DNA of 64,000 nucleotides from RGIG2041 sp045537695 (GTDB taxonomy: Bacteria; Bacillota; Clostridia; UBA1381; UMGS1253): positions 16,121 through 80,120 of the forward strand of contig JAZSQB010000023.1 in the NCBI GenBank assembly GCA_045537695.1, given 5' to 3'. A program made the position numbers and the translations under genes. The notes beneath the pieces are model-generated. The model worked only from the letters and a program-made list of their open reading frames with translations. It had not been told where the DNA came from and made no database searches. The stretch's first letter is position 1, and each line of letters opens with the position of its first letter. Positions 49,554 to 58,290 of the stretch are shown in pieces.

Positions 49554-50999
49554 TTATTTAATCGGGTAATCTTTGGAGTCCATGTCGATATATTCAACAT
49601 CAAATGCAGCTTTTGCCGGTGCTGCTTCAGCAGCCGGTGCGCTCTGCTCAACCTTCGGCGCCTTTCTGTGCTCAAAGTACTTCATGGCAACCGGGCCGAA
49701 CAGTGCATAGGACAATACATCCTCGTCCTGCTCTACGTAATCCTTGATTTCTTCTCTGAGCTTGTCAATTTCCGGCTCGAGTTTATCTGCCGGACGGCAG
49801 GTAATTCTTTCTTCATCACCGATAACCTTCTTTACGATTTCATCGCTGATCGGAACCGGCGTCTGACCGTACTCACCGCGCACAATACCTTTTGTTTCCT
49901 TGGTGATCATCTTATAACGCTCACCCATCAAAACGTTAAGCACTGCCTGTGTGCCGACAATCTGGCTCGACGGTGTAACGAGCGGCGGGAAACCTAAATC
50001 TTCACGCACGCGCGGTACTTCCTTGAGTACGTCCATAAACTTTCCTTCCTGACCCTGCTGCTTGAGCTGGGATACGAGGTTCGAGAGCATACCGCCCGGC
50101 ACCTGGTAACGCAGTGTGTTAACATCCACACCCATAACCTTCGGGTCCATAAGACCACTCTTAAGGTATTCTTCACGAAGCGGTCTGAAGTAGTCTGCAA
50201 TCTCACTTAAGAGGTCAAGATCAAGGCCTGTGTCATACTCTGTACCCTGCAATGCAGCAACCATCGGCTCTGTAGCCGGCTGGGATGTACCAAGTGCGAG
50301 CGGAGACATAGCACAGTCGATTACGTCTATACCTGCTTCAATTGCCTTTAAGTAGGTCATCGAAGCCTCACCGCTTGTGTAGTGTGTATGCAGCTGAATC
50401 GGAATTTTAATTTCTTCCTTCATCGCTTTTACAAGGTCATATGCAGTATACGGAAGCAAAAGTGCAGCCATATCCTTGATGCAAATGGAGTCCGCACCCA
50501 TTTCTTCCAGCTGCTTTGCGAGCTTTACGAAAGACTCAATGTTGTGCACCGGGCTGATGGTGTAACATACAGTTGCCTGTACGTGTGCTTTTGCCTGATT
50601 GGCAGCTTTGATTGCCGCCTCCAGGTTTCTTGGGTCATTAAGTGCGTCGAAGATACGTAAGATATCAATACCATTATCTACGGATTTCTTAACGAAGTAA
50701 TCTACAACATCATCTGCATAATGTCTGTAACCGAGAATATTCTGACCGCGGAACAGCATCTGCAATTTCGTATTCTTAGCCTTATCCTTAATCTTTCTTA
50801 AACGCTCCCATGGGTCTTCGTTTAAGAAGCGCAGGCAGGAGTCAAATGTAGCACCGCCCCATGCCTCTAAGGAATGATAGCCAACTTTATCTAATTTTTC
50901 AACAATCGGAAGCATTTCTTCCGTTGTCATACGCGTAGCAATCAAAGACTGATGCGCGTCTCTTAATATGGTTTCAGTAATTTTAACCGGTTTTGCCAT
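49554..50999 (-). CDS. oadA: Oxaloacetate decarboxylase alpha subunit (carboxyltransferase)
   Basis: A 481-residue protein of the PYC/OadA carboxyltransferase family: ITETILRDAHQSLIATRM opens the barrel, LEAWGGATFDSCLRFL and MLFRGQNILGYRHY follow, then the metal-site His pair in IQLHTHYTSG and the Lys in DSICIKDMAALL. A conserved C-terminal helical domain (~310-460) ends in an Ala/Pro-rich linker. The biotin domain is on a separate protein here (52255-52611). It moves CO2 from oxaloacetate to biotin in the cytosol. Last gene of oadG-BCCP-oadB-oadA. ATG follows ggggagg. Confidence 0.92.
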   Translation of the reverse strand: MAKPVKITETILRDAHQSLIATRMTTEEMLPIVEKLDKVGYHSLEAWGGATFDSCLRFLNEDPWERLRKIKDKAKNTKLQMLFRGQNILGYRHYADDVVDYFVKKSVDNGIDILRIFDALNDPRNLEAAIKAANQAKAHVQATVCYTISPVHNIESFVKLAKQLEEMGADSICIKDMAALLLPYTAYDLVKAMKEEIKIPIQLHTHYTSGEASMTYLKAIEAGIDVIDCAMSPLALGTSQPATEPMVAALQGTEYDTGLDLDLLSEIADYFRPLREEYLKSGLMDPKVMGVDVNTLRYQVPGGMLSNLVSQLKQQGQEGKFMDVLKEVPRVREDLGFPPLVTPSSQIVGTQAVLNVLMGERYKMITKETKGIVRGEYGQTPVPISDEIVKKVIGDEERITCRPADKLEPEIDKLREEIKDYVEQDEDVLSYALFGPVAMKYFEHRKAPKVEQSAPAAEAAPAKAAFDVEYIDMDSKDYPIK

Positions 51000-51037
51000 A
51001 TTTAGTTACCTCCCCTATATTTAAATTAACAGCCGAA

Positions 51038-52222
51038 CTACTTAAGCATCGACAGGAATACGCCAGCTGCTACCGCAGAACCAATAACACCAGCAACATT
51101 CGGACCCATAGCGTGCATCAAAAGAAAGTTCTTTGGATTTGCTTCTTGACCAACCTTTTGCGATACACGCGCTGCCATCGGTACAGCTGATACACCAGCA
51201 GAACCGATAAGCGGATTTATTTTTCCCTTTGTCAGGAAGCACATCAGCTTACCCAACAATAAGCCGCCTGCAGTCGAGAACGCAAACGCAACAATACCAA
51301 GACCAATAATCATCAAGGTCTGCGGTCTTAAGAACGCATCCGCTGTTGCAGTTGCGCCAACCGTTGTGCCAAGAAAAATTGTGATAATGTTCATCAATTC
51401 ATTCTGTGCAGTCTTGCTGATTCTGTCTGTTACGCCACATTCTTTTGCAAGATTACCAAGCATTAACATACCAACTAGCGGAATTGCATCCGGTACAATC
51501 AAACCAACAACTACAGTTACTGCAATCGGGAAAATGATTTTTTCCGTCTTGGAAACTGGACGAAGCTGCTCCATCACAATCATACGCTCTTTCTTTGTGG
51601 TCATCAGCTTCATAATCGGCTTCTGAATAACTTCAATCAGTGCCATATAGGAATAAGCCGCAATCGCAATTGCAGAAAGCAAATGCGGTGCCAAAGTCTT
51701 TGTAATATAAATCGCTGTCGGACCGTCCGCACCACCAATAATACCGATAGAGCCTGCCTCTTGCGGTGTAAAGCCAAGCAGAAGTGCTGCTGCAAAGGTG
51801 AAGAACACACCAAACTGAGCAGCTGCACCCAAAAGAATGCTCTTTGGATTTGCAATCAGCGGACCGAAGTCAGTCATCGCACCGACACCCAAGAAAATAA
51901 GCGGCGGATAAATACCGAGCTTAACACCTAGGTACAAAAGGTCTAAAAGACCGCCTTCTTTTAATACTTTGCCATAATCAATCGTTTCGCCTGTATACCA
52001 ATCCGGATGCATAATGTCCGCTGCCTGTGGCAGATTCGCCAAAAGCATACCAAACGCAATCGGCAAAAGCAGTAGCGGTTCAAATTTTTTAGCAATCGCA
52101 AGATAAATTAAAACAAAAGCAATCAGGAGCATTGCAATTGTTTTTACGCCGTCAACCCAACCGTTTGCAAACAGCAGGTTGAAACCGGTCGTCGCCATAA
52201 ATTCAGCGAGAAACTGTTGCAT
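51038..52222 (-). CDS. oadB: Na+-pumping decarboxylase beta subunit
   Basis: A 394-residue protein with about 11 membrane helices and the family signatures FLGVGAMTDFGPLIANP, GIIGGADGPTAIY (ion-pathway region) and AHGPNVAGV-like segment HAMGPNVAGVIGSAV near the end. It decarboxylates carboxybiotin and pumps Na+ outward. This supports energy conservation from oxaloacetate or similar acids in anaerobes. ATG follows gaggtgag. It sits 38 bases before oadA and 32 after the biotin carrier gene. Confidence 0.94.
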   Translation of the reverse strand: MQQFLAEFMATTGFNLLFANGWVDGVKTIAMLLIAFVLIYLAIAKKFEPLLLLPIAFGMLLANLPQAADIMHPDWYTGETIDYGKVLKEGGLLDLLYLGVKLGIYPPLIFLGVGAMTDFGPLIANPKSILLGAAAQFGVFFTFAAALLLGFTPQEAGSIGIIGGADGPTAIYITKTLAPHLLSAIAIAAYSYMALIEVIQKPIMKLMTTKKERMIVMEQLRPVSKTEKIIFPIAVTVVVGLIVPDAIPLVGMLMLGNLAKECGVTDRISKTAQNELMNIITIFLGTTVGATATADAFLRPQTLMIIGLGIVAFAFSTAGGLLLGKLMCFLTKGKINPLIGSAGVSAVPMAARVSQKVGQEANPKNFLLMHAMGPNVAGVIGSAVAAGVFLSMLK

Positions 52223-52254
52223 TGTATATCACTCACCTCTAAAGTCATATAATA

Positions 52255-52611
52255 TTAGCCAATTGTTACGAGAACATCGCCTGTATTTACAGTGGATCCC
52301 TTTGTTGTGTTTACAGCGGAAATTGTGCCATCACACGGAGCAAGAATTTCGTTTTCCATCTTCATAGCTTCAAGAATAACGAGAACTTCACCAGACTTCA
52401 CACTCTGTCCTGCAGAAACCTTAATATCCAAAATGTTACCCGGCATCGGCGCTGTTACCGCATTTGCACCAGCCGGCACAGCCGTCGGAACCGGTGCCGC
52501 AGCCGGTGCTTCTGTCTTTGCTGCAGAGATAGGTGCGTTTGTTACGCCAGTAGCTTCTTCTACTTCTACGTTATAAACATTACCGTTTACTTTTACTACA
52601 AAATTCTTCAT
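52255..52611 (-). CDS. Biotin carboxyl carrier protein of the Na+ pump
   Basis: A 118-residue protein: a short N-terminal beta region (KNFVVKVNGNVYNVEVEE), a flexible Ala/Pro linker (~40-55), and a biotinyl domain with the modified Lys in ILEAMKMENEI. It shuttles the carboxyl group between the alpha and beta subunits (role of GcdC/MmdC/OadA C-terminus). The ATG at 52611 is behind ggagg at eight bases; an ATG five codons earlier lies inside that site. Confidence 0.92.
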   Translation of the reverse strand: MKNFVVKVNGNVYNVEVEEATGVTNAPISAAKTEAPAAAPVPTAVPAGANAVTAPMPGNILDIKVSAGQSVKSGEVLVILEAMKMENEILAPCDGTISAVNTTKGSTVNTGDVLVTIG

Positions 52612-52653
52612 TTTTCTTTCCTCCAAATCTCCAATAAAACTTTAAATTTTCCC

Positions 52654-52941
52654 TTATTTACTCCAAAGTACGTTTCCGCTTTGATCCTTAATGGATTTCA
52701 CGCGAAGCCGCTTATTGGGATCATCACCGCTCATTGCTGCAACCGTTGCAGAAATCACTGCAATTGTTTCGTTTGCATCAATCGCATCGGCTGGTGCCGG
52801 TGCCGGTGCTGATTTCTCCGCGTCTGCTTTCTTGCCGAACAGTTGCATCAGACAGATTACAACCATTAATATAACCAGAACAGCAAATACGATCAGCATA
52901 CCCATACCAGTATAAAGCAACCCTAAGTTTAAGCTATCCAT
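52654..52941 (-). CDS. oadG: Na+-pumping decarboxylase gamma subunit
   Basis: A 95-residue protein: one N-terminal membrane helix (~9-31, MGMLIVFAVLVILMVVICLM), then an Ala/Pro-rich linker and a short C-terminal part VAAMSGDDPNKRLRVKSIK. This is the usual form of OadG/MmdD, which anchors and assembles the complex. First gene of the operon. ATG behind ggtgag. Confidence 0.88.
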   Translation of the reverse strand: MDSLNLGLLYTGMGMLIVFAVLVILMVVICLMQLFGKKADAEKSAPAPAPADAIDANETIAVISATVAAMSGDDPNKRLRVKSIKDQSGNVLWSK

Positions 52942-53006
52942 ACTCTCACCTCACAGTTCTACCATCAGACATTGACATTAGTAAACACTAAAGTAACCTA
53001 TTATAC

Positions 53007-53034
53007 ATTATACATAAAAACAATTAATTTTCAA
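53007..53034 (-). promoter_or_regulatory. Promoter of the oad operon
   Basis: Minus strand TTGAAA, 16-base spacer, TATAAT, 66 bases before oadG. Confidence 0.65.
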
Positions 53035-53054
53035 GTGTTTTTTCCAAATCTTGA

Positions 53055-53432
53055 TTATTCTTGTCCGCAACCATTGCAACCGGCATCAAAATAACCTTCC
53101 AAATCGAGACTATATACTTCCCCTGCTTCCTTAAAACGCAAAAATTTTGCCAGCGGAAAAAGCTGCGGTTTTTTTATAGTTATATAACGAATTCCGCCCA
53201 AATCCAAAGAGTTTAACAACGCTTTTCCAATCAACCAGCCCGTATCGTCTTCAAAAACGATTTCCTCAATAACTGTTTCCTTTGCAGTCATAGAAACCGC
53301 ACCGACACCTAAAAGAATATCGTTTTCTTTAGCGCACATAACAAATAACGGCTCCAAATCCGTCTCTATACCATGCGCACGGATAAAGGCGGTTGCTTCC
53401 GTTTTATCTACTACAGTTTTTACTTCAATCAT
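53055..53432 (-). CDS. Small GNAT-like protein
   Basis: A 126-residue protein with the layout of a short GNAT acetyltransferase: a strand with VMCAKENDILLGVGAVSM (the beta4-like core), IEEIVFEDDTGWLIGKALLN where the acetyl-CoA loop would be (the usual Q/R-x2-G-x-G/A is poor), and a final strand. The C-terminus ends with YFDAGCNGCGQE, a small Cys-x2-Cys tail of unknown use. Substrate unknown; it may be enzymatically weak. The ATG at 53432 overlaps the rluB stop by eight bases. Confidence 0.6.
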   Translation of the reverse strand: MIEVKTVVDKTEATAFIRAHGIETDLEPLFVMCAKENDILLGVGAVSMTAKETVIEEIVFEDDTGWLIGKALLNSLDLGGIRYITIKKPQLFPLAKFLRFKEAGEVYSLDLEGYFDAGCNGCGQE

Positions 53433-54162
53433 TTTTATCGCCTCCTCCACACAAACGGCTAATCTCCACGCTCGTCAGGTGACGCCATCTGCCGACTTGC
53501 AAGCCACCAAGCTCCACCGGTCCGATCGCAATACGTCTAAGCGCCCTTACACTATAGCCAAGCGCTTCAAACATTTTTCTAACCTGTCTGTTCTTGCCCT
53601 CGTGAATTGTTATTTTTACCACACTGTGTCCCGGAAAACCATCCAACAATTCAACCAGTGCCGGTGCGGTTTTATAATCTTCGACACGAATACCGCGACG
53701 AAGTGCATTTAAATGTGCCGGCGTAATTCCACCCTTGAGTGTAGCAACATACGTTTTGCCAATGTTGTGCTTCGGATGTGTTATTTTATAAGTAAAATCA
53801 CCATCATTTGAAAGAAGGAGCAGCCCTTCCGTATCATAGTCAAGTCGTCCGACCGGGTACAAATTTGCCTTGATTTCTTCTTTCAGCAAATCCACCACCG
53901 TAGGTCTGTCAAACTGATCGTGCACCGAGCTGATGTACCCAAGCGGCTTATTGAGCATAATGTAATACTTCTTCTGTACTACCTTGATTTCTTCTCCGTC
54001 TAAAAAAACGCGGTTCGCCCCGATTTCGACTTTTGTGCCCAACTCGGTTACCAATGTACCATCCACACGCACTCTACCCTCTTCAATCATAACCTCTGCA
54101 GCACGCCTGGAAGCTTTTCCTGCCATTGCAATATACTTTTGTAAACGTACTATTTCCCCCAT
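53425..54162 (-). CDS. RluB/RsuA-family pseudouridine synthase
   Basis: A 245-residue protein: an N-terminal S4 RNA-binding domain (~5-55, LQKYIAMAGKASRRAAEVMI) and a catalytic domain with LDYDTEGLLLLSNDG (Asp active site in GRLDYDTEG), NKPLGYISS and HEGKNRQVRKMFEALG. It is the size of the RluB/RsuA group that modifies ribosomal RNA. ATG behind gggagg. It heads a two-gene unit with the GNAT-like gene. Confidence 0.92.
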   Translation of the reverse strand: MGEIVRLQKYIAMAGKASRRAAEVMIEEGRVRVDGTLVTELGTKVEIGANRVFLDGEEIKVVQKKYYIMLNKPLGYISSVHDQFDRPTVVDLLKEEIKANLYPVGRLDYDTEGLLLLSNDGDFTYKITHPKHNIGKTYVATLKGGITPAHLNALRRGIRVEDYKTAPALVELLDGFPGHSVVKITIHEGKNRQVRKMFEALGYSVRALRRIAIGPVELGGLQVGRWRHLTSVEISRLCGGGDKND

Positions 54163-54250
54163 GTCTATCCTCCCGACAGTCTATAATCTATATATTGTAT
54201 ATAATAACATGCAGAAGACATTATATACCAATTTTAAAGCAAAAGCAACA

Positions 54251-54278
54251 AAAAAAGAGAAAGTATTTCTACTTTCTC
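54251..54278 (-). terminator. Terminator of the carboxypeptidase gene
   Basis: Minus strand stem gagaaagta / tactttctc with a 4-base loop followed by eight Ts, two bases past the stop. Confidence 0.85.
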
Positions 54279-54280
54279 CA

Positions 54281-55399
54281 TTATAAACAAAATACTGCTT
54301 CAAACAGTATATGGAAAGCATCCCAATAGGACAATTTGCACAGTTTTTCAACTGTCCGATTTGCAATGATATCAACACGCTTGTACGCAGTGCCGTCTGC
54401 ATATACAATTGCCTCGCCAATTTTCTCACCGCGTAACACGGGCGCTGTGAGATTTTGCTCAAATTTTGTTTCAATTTTCTTATTCGGCACTGCACCTGTT
54501 TGCTGTACTATATTCACGCTTTCTGCTAAAATTCCCTCTACACTTTCTGTTGCGCCATCTTTTATATTGACGACACCGCAAGCCGCACCATTTTCAACGA
54601 GCGGTATTAAGGCATATTCAGAATGTGCTCGATTATGTAATTTTGAATGGTCATCCCAATCGTCCGGCGCGTGCAACGTAACACAAACTGTCTGCAAACT
54701 GTTTCGAGTTACCGAAGACACCAGACATCTGCCGGTTGCTTTAGTGAAGCCGGTTTTAACGCCATCACACCCATCCAATGTACGCAAAAGTTTATTATGA
54801 TTGGATAGATATATACATCGTCCTTCTGTTGTAGCTACTGTCTTTTTTTGCATAGATACAATCTCTCGAAACGACGGATTTTGTAGTGCATAAGCCGTAA
54901 TCCGTGCCAAATCGTAAGCGGTAGTATAATGCATATCATCACTCAAACCATTTGCATTTACAAAATGCGTATCTGTCAAGCCAAGTGCGCTTGCCTTTTC
55001 ATTCATTAAATTTACAAATCCTTTTACATCACCACCGATATGTTCTGCCAACACAACCGCTGCATCATTGCCCGAATTAAGCATCAATCCGCAAACCAAG
55101 TCATATACACGCATCTTTTCACCGGCTTTTAAATATAACGAGGAACCTTCTGTTCTTGACGCATCCTGACTTACGGTTGCATATTCATCTGTCTTTCCGG
55201 ATTCAAGAGCAACAATAGCCGTCATAATTTTTGTGGTACTTGCCATACCGCGCCTTGTCCGTGCGTTACTTTCATATAGAATATGACCGCTGTGTGTTTC
55301 AATTACGCAGTAGCTTGCAGCAGAAATAGCTTCCACTTCGGTTGGATATGTATTTATAACAATACTAAACAAGAAAAAAACAAGCAGCATTTTATACAT
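54281..55399 (-). CDS. D-alanyl-D-alanine carboxypeptidase (DacF/PBP5 type)
   Basis: A 372-residue secreted enzyme. Signal peptide (~1-24, cleaved after an EVEA-like site), then the peptidase_S11 domain with the catalytic STTK (~54-57), SGN in LMLNSGNDAAVVLA and KTG in DGVKTGFTKATG. A C-terminal PBP5_C beta domain (~275-345) and an end helix that could anchor it in the membrane follow. It trims the D-Ala from peptidoglycan stems. In sporulating species DacF-type enzymes act on forespore cortex; vegetative DacA cannot be excluded. Confidence 0.92.
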   Translation of the reverse strand: MYKMLLVFFLFSIVINTYPTEVEAISAASYCVIETHSGHILYESNARTRRGMASTTKIMTAIVALESGKTDEYATVSQDASRTEGSSLYLKAGEKMRVYDLVCGLMLNSGNDAAVVLAEHIGGDVKGFVNLMNEKASALGLTDTHFVNANGLSDDMHYTTAYDLARITAYALQNPSFREIVSMQKKTVATTEGRCIYLSNHNKLLRTLDGCDGVKTGFTKATGRCLVSSVTRNSLQTVCVTLHAPDDWDDHSKLHNRAHSEYALIPLVENGAACGVVNIKDGATESVEGILAESVNIVQQTGAVPNKKIETKFEQNLTAPVLRGEKIGEAIVYADGTAYKRVDIIANRTVEKLCKLSYWDAFHILFEAVFCL

Positions 55400-55486
55400 T
55401 CGTCACACCCCCACATATATTACATATGCAAAGGCACGGAAATTATGAAAGCCGCTTGTACAATTCATTTGCACTTCAAATCCTGT

Positions 55487-56083
55487 TTATATCAAACCCA
55501 TCTTTATAAGTTTCTCCTTCAAATTCGTCATTGCTCTGAATCGGTGGCTGATTGCATTTTTTTCCGTATCGCTCATTGCGCCAAAAGTTTTTTTAAGCTC
55601 CGCAGACATAAATACCGGGTCATAGCCAAAACCACCATCACCGTCAGGCTTTTCCGTAATATAACCGTCCACTGTCCCTATAGCCGTCAGCTCCGTTCCA
55701 TCCGGACTGACATAAGCAGCCGCAGAAATAAAAAATGCTTTTCTTTCTGCATGCGGTACGCCCTGCATTTTTTCTAAAAGCTTTTCAATGCGCTGGGCAT
55801 CTGTTGCATTCTCACCAGCATAACGCGCTGAATAAATTCCAGGCGCACCATCCAAATAATCCACACAGAGACCGGAATCATCCGAGATGGCCGGTATGCC
55901 CGCCGCTTGCACCGCCGCACGAGCCTTAATTAAAGCATTTTCTTCAAACGTAACCCCGTTTTCCTCCGGGTCAATATCTACACCAGCTTCTTTCAAGCTA
56001 ATAATTTGGATTTGTTCCGAAGAAAGAATGGTTTTAATCTCTCGAATTTTCCCTATATTGTTTGTTGCTACTAAAAGTTTCAT
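55487..56083 (-). CDS. rdgB: XTP/dITP diphosphatase (HAM1/RdgB)
   Basis: A 198-residue protein. LLVATNNIGKIREIKTIL opens it, the Glu cluster GVTFEENALIKARAA and DDSGLCVDYLDGAPGIYSAR form the nucleotide site, and GFGYDPVFM follows with SHRFRAM near the end. It removes inosine and xanthosine triphosphates from the pool. The ATG at 56083 is used; a GTG three codons upstream also exists. Own promoter, divergent to the plus-strand gene. Confidence 0.95.
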   Translation of the reverse strand: MKLLVATNNIGKIREIKTILSSEQIQIISLKEAGVDIDPEENGVTFEENALIKARAAVQAAGIPAISDDSGLCVDYLDGAPGIYSARYAGENATDAQRIEKLLEKMQGVPHAERKAFFISAAAYVSPDGTELTAIGTVDGYITEKPDGDGGFGYDPVFMSAELKKTFGAMSDTEKNAISHRFRAMTNLKEKLIKMGLI

Positions 56084-56119
56084 TTTTCTCACTCACATTT
56101 CCATATTTTGTTTATTTAA

Positions 56120-56148
56120 ATTATACAATAAGCGCAAATAGAAATCAA
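56120..56148 (-). promoter_or_regulatory. Promoter of rdgB
   Basis: Minus strand TTGATT, 17-base spacer, TATAAT, 37 bases before the start codon. Confidence 0.75.
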
Positions 56149-56189
56149 GGTTAAGAATATGAACAAAATAAGAATTTTTAAATATGTTG

Positions 56190-56218
56190 TTGCACTTTAT
56201 TTAAATTTATTGTAAAAT
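56190..56218 (+). promoter_or_regulatory. Promoter of the 56.2-58.2 kb gene
   Basis: TTGCAC (56190-56195), 17-base spacer, TAAAAT (56213-56218), 36 bases before the GTG. Confidence 0.65.
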
Positions 56219-56253
56219 GAAAAAGTAATTACTTGAGCAAAGGAGTTTTTATT

Positions 56254-58161
56254 GTGAGTATGACACAAAACGAAAATATGGAAAATGAAAACCAGTCTCC
56301 AGCAGAAGCGGAGGCCGAACTTAACGTTTCGATTGACGAGGCATCTGTAGCTGAAGCCGTTGAAATGGAAACTGTTGTAAAAGATGTTGTAGAAGATGTT
56401 GCATCTGAAGTCAATAAGGAGTCGGATTTTGAAGAGGAAACCATTTCCGTTGAAGTAGAAAACAAAGAAGATTTACCATCTGCAGAAAGTGCTCTGCAAG
56501 ATGAATTGGCAACAGATGGCAAACACACAAACAAAATTTTTGCTTTTGCAGGCTTGCTTGCTTTGATTGTTATGTGTCTTGGGCTCTGGCTTGCATATTC
56601 CGGCATATTTGCGCCGAAATACGCGCCAACATACGACAACAGCAAAAACACGGCATACTTTGTGCAAAACGATGCTGTTATGGGCTACAAAGACAACGGC
56701 GACACTTACAAGGTTTTCGAAAACACCACCATTGGCGAAGCCGGTTTTACGTTTTTAGACTTTGCAAACGGCGCATCTATGCGCTCGCCAAACGGTGAAG
56801 CATTTTTCTTCTATGAAAACTTTAATGCAGAAACTTTCAGTGGCGACTTATACGTTCGCTACAAAGATAAAGAAAAAATCAAAATTGATACAGACGTTTC
56901 TATAGGTTCCATCTGTTCATCTGATGGCAAAATCATTTTATATCCGAAACTGAATGTGATTGAGGAGGAGAAGCGTTCAGAAGTTGACTTTTATGTATAT
57001 CGCAAAGGCAAAGCACCGCAACTGCTTCAGAAAAATGTCAGCCAGACAATTATGCCGGTATTTAGCCAGAGCGCTGCATATATCGCTTATGGTGTAGATA
57101 ATGCGAAAACACAGAAAACAGAGCTGTATGTCGTAAAGTCCTCAGACAGAAAATTAAAACCTAAAAAAGTATCGAATAGCGTGGCGAGAATATACGCTGT
57201 AAAAGATAACGGATATGTATTTTTCAACGATGTGCTTACAACCGAAGATGGAACGCAGAAAAATGCACTTTACTATGCATCTGCTAAGAAAGGCTCTGTC
57301 AAGGTTTCTGAAGACGCTATTGCCGCAGAAACTTTCATTGGACAGTTTACAAATAATTTTGCATATTACACCTCTACGCCGGACGGAAAAACAGAATTTA
57401 ATTTAGGGAAAATCGGCAAAAAACCAAAATCCGTTTTCTCTGCCGAAAGTCAATTAAACTTCAAACTGGATGCAGAGAACGAAAACTTTTTGTTTGTATT
57501 ACCAAATGAAAACAACACAGAACTACTTGATTTTCATGTAGTCCGCGGAAATAAGCATGAAATTATAGCTACAGAAAGCGATGCGATCGCACTGAATTAT
57601 TCTAAAACCAGCCGTGATTACAAAAAAATGATTTACTTTAAAAATTTTAATTCGGATAATTATTACGGCGAGTTGTATATAACCGAAAAAAAGTTTGGAC
57701 TAACAAAAACCAAAAAGATTGCTGATAAAGTCGGTTATGCTATGGCGAGTGAGGATTTAGATTATATTCTTTATTTTACCGACATCGACATATCAACCGG
57801 CATTGGTACAATGCACATTTATAACGGTAGAAAGTCTACCAAGGTTTCCGAAAAAGTTATGTATGCAGAATTTGATAAGAAAGACAAAAAGCTCTTTTAT
57901 CTTACCGATGCAAGCGCAAACTTTGAAACAGCAACTTTAAATGTAATTAACACAAACAGACCGACTAAGAATCTTGTAATTGACAAAGAGATCTCTCTTG
58001 CAAATACAGAATTACTCTTCAGCAGCCGTAATGACGGTTCCGTATATTACATCAAAAATTATGATGCCCAAACAGGCAAAGGAGATTTGTGCTTTGCCAA
58101 GAATAACAAAACAGGCAACGTGATTGCAAAAGGTGTTTCACAGCTAATTTTTGAAAACTAA
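56254..58161 (+). CDS. Membrane-anchored protein of unknown function with acidic tail
   Basis: A 635-residue protein I do not recognise. Residues ~1-85 form a very acidic, low-complexity cytoplasmic tail (many Glu and Val). A single membrane helix lies at ~95-118 (FAGLLALIVMCLGLWLAYSG). The remaining ~510 residues are extracytoplasmic and built of repeated short strands with YxxYKD, DGK and NxxY patterns, looking like a beta-propeller of the TolB/WD type. No catalytic motif. The start is the GTG at 56254 with aaaggag at eight bases; an ATG two codons on is possible. It may be a cell envelope protein linked to sporulation or division, but the sequence does not decide. Confidence 0.55.
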   Translation: MSMTQNENMENENQSPAEAEAELNVSIDEASVAEAVEMETVVKDVVEDVASEVNKESDFEEETISVEVENKEDLPSAESALQDELATDGKHTNKIFAFAGLLALIVMCLGLWLAYSGIFAPKYAPTYDNSKNTAYFVQNDAVMGYKDNGDTYKVFENTTIGEAGFTFLDFANGASMRSPNGEAFFFYENFNAETFSGDLYVRYKDKEKIKIDTDVSIGSICSSDGKIILYPKLNVIEEEKRSEVDFYVYRKGKAPQLLQKNVSQTIMPVFSQSAAYIAYGVDNAKTQKTELYVVKSSDRKLKPKKVSNSVARIYAVKDNGYVFFNDVLTTEDGTQKNALYYASAKKGSVKVSEDAIAAETFIGQFTNNFAYYTSTPDGKTEFNLGKIGKKPKSVFSAESQLNFKLDAENENFLFVLPNENNTELLDFHVVRGNKHEIIATESDAIALNYSKTSRDYKKMIYFKNFNSDNYYGELYITEKKFGLTKTKKIADKVGYAMASEDLDYILYFTDIDISTGIGTMHIYNGRKSTKVSEKVMYAEFDKKDKKLFYLTDASANFETATLNVINTNRPTKNLVIDKEISLANTELLFSSRNDGSVYYIKNYDAQTGKGDLCFAKNNKTGNVIAKGVSQLIFEN

Positions 58162-58252
58162 AATCAACTTGAAATCCGCCTTTGAAAATCATGGTTCGGA
58201 TTATTCACTTTCGACTAAGCCAAAGTGCGGTAATTTAGTAAGTATAGGGCCT

Positions 58253-58270
58253 AAGGGGTTCGACTCCCCT
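58253..58270 (+). other. tRNA T-arm-like fragment
   Basis: aaggggttcgactccccт-type palindrome: agggg-ttcgact-cccct has the exact shape of a tRNA T-arm with TTCGA loop, followed by cggct. No matching acceptor, D- or anticodon arm precedes it, so it is a relic or chance structure just upstream of radA. Confidence 0.35.
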
Positions 58271-58290
58271 CGGCTAAGGGATGTTGCTTT

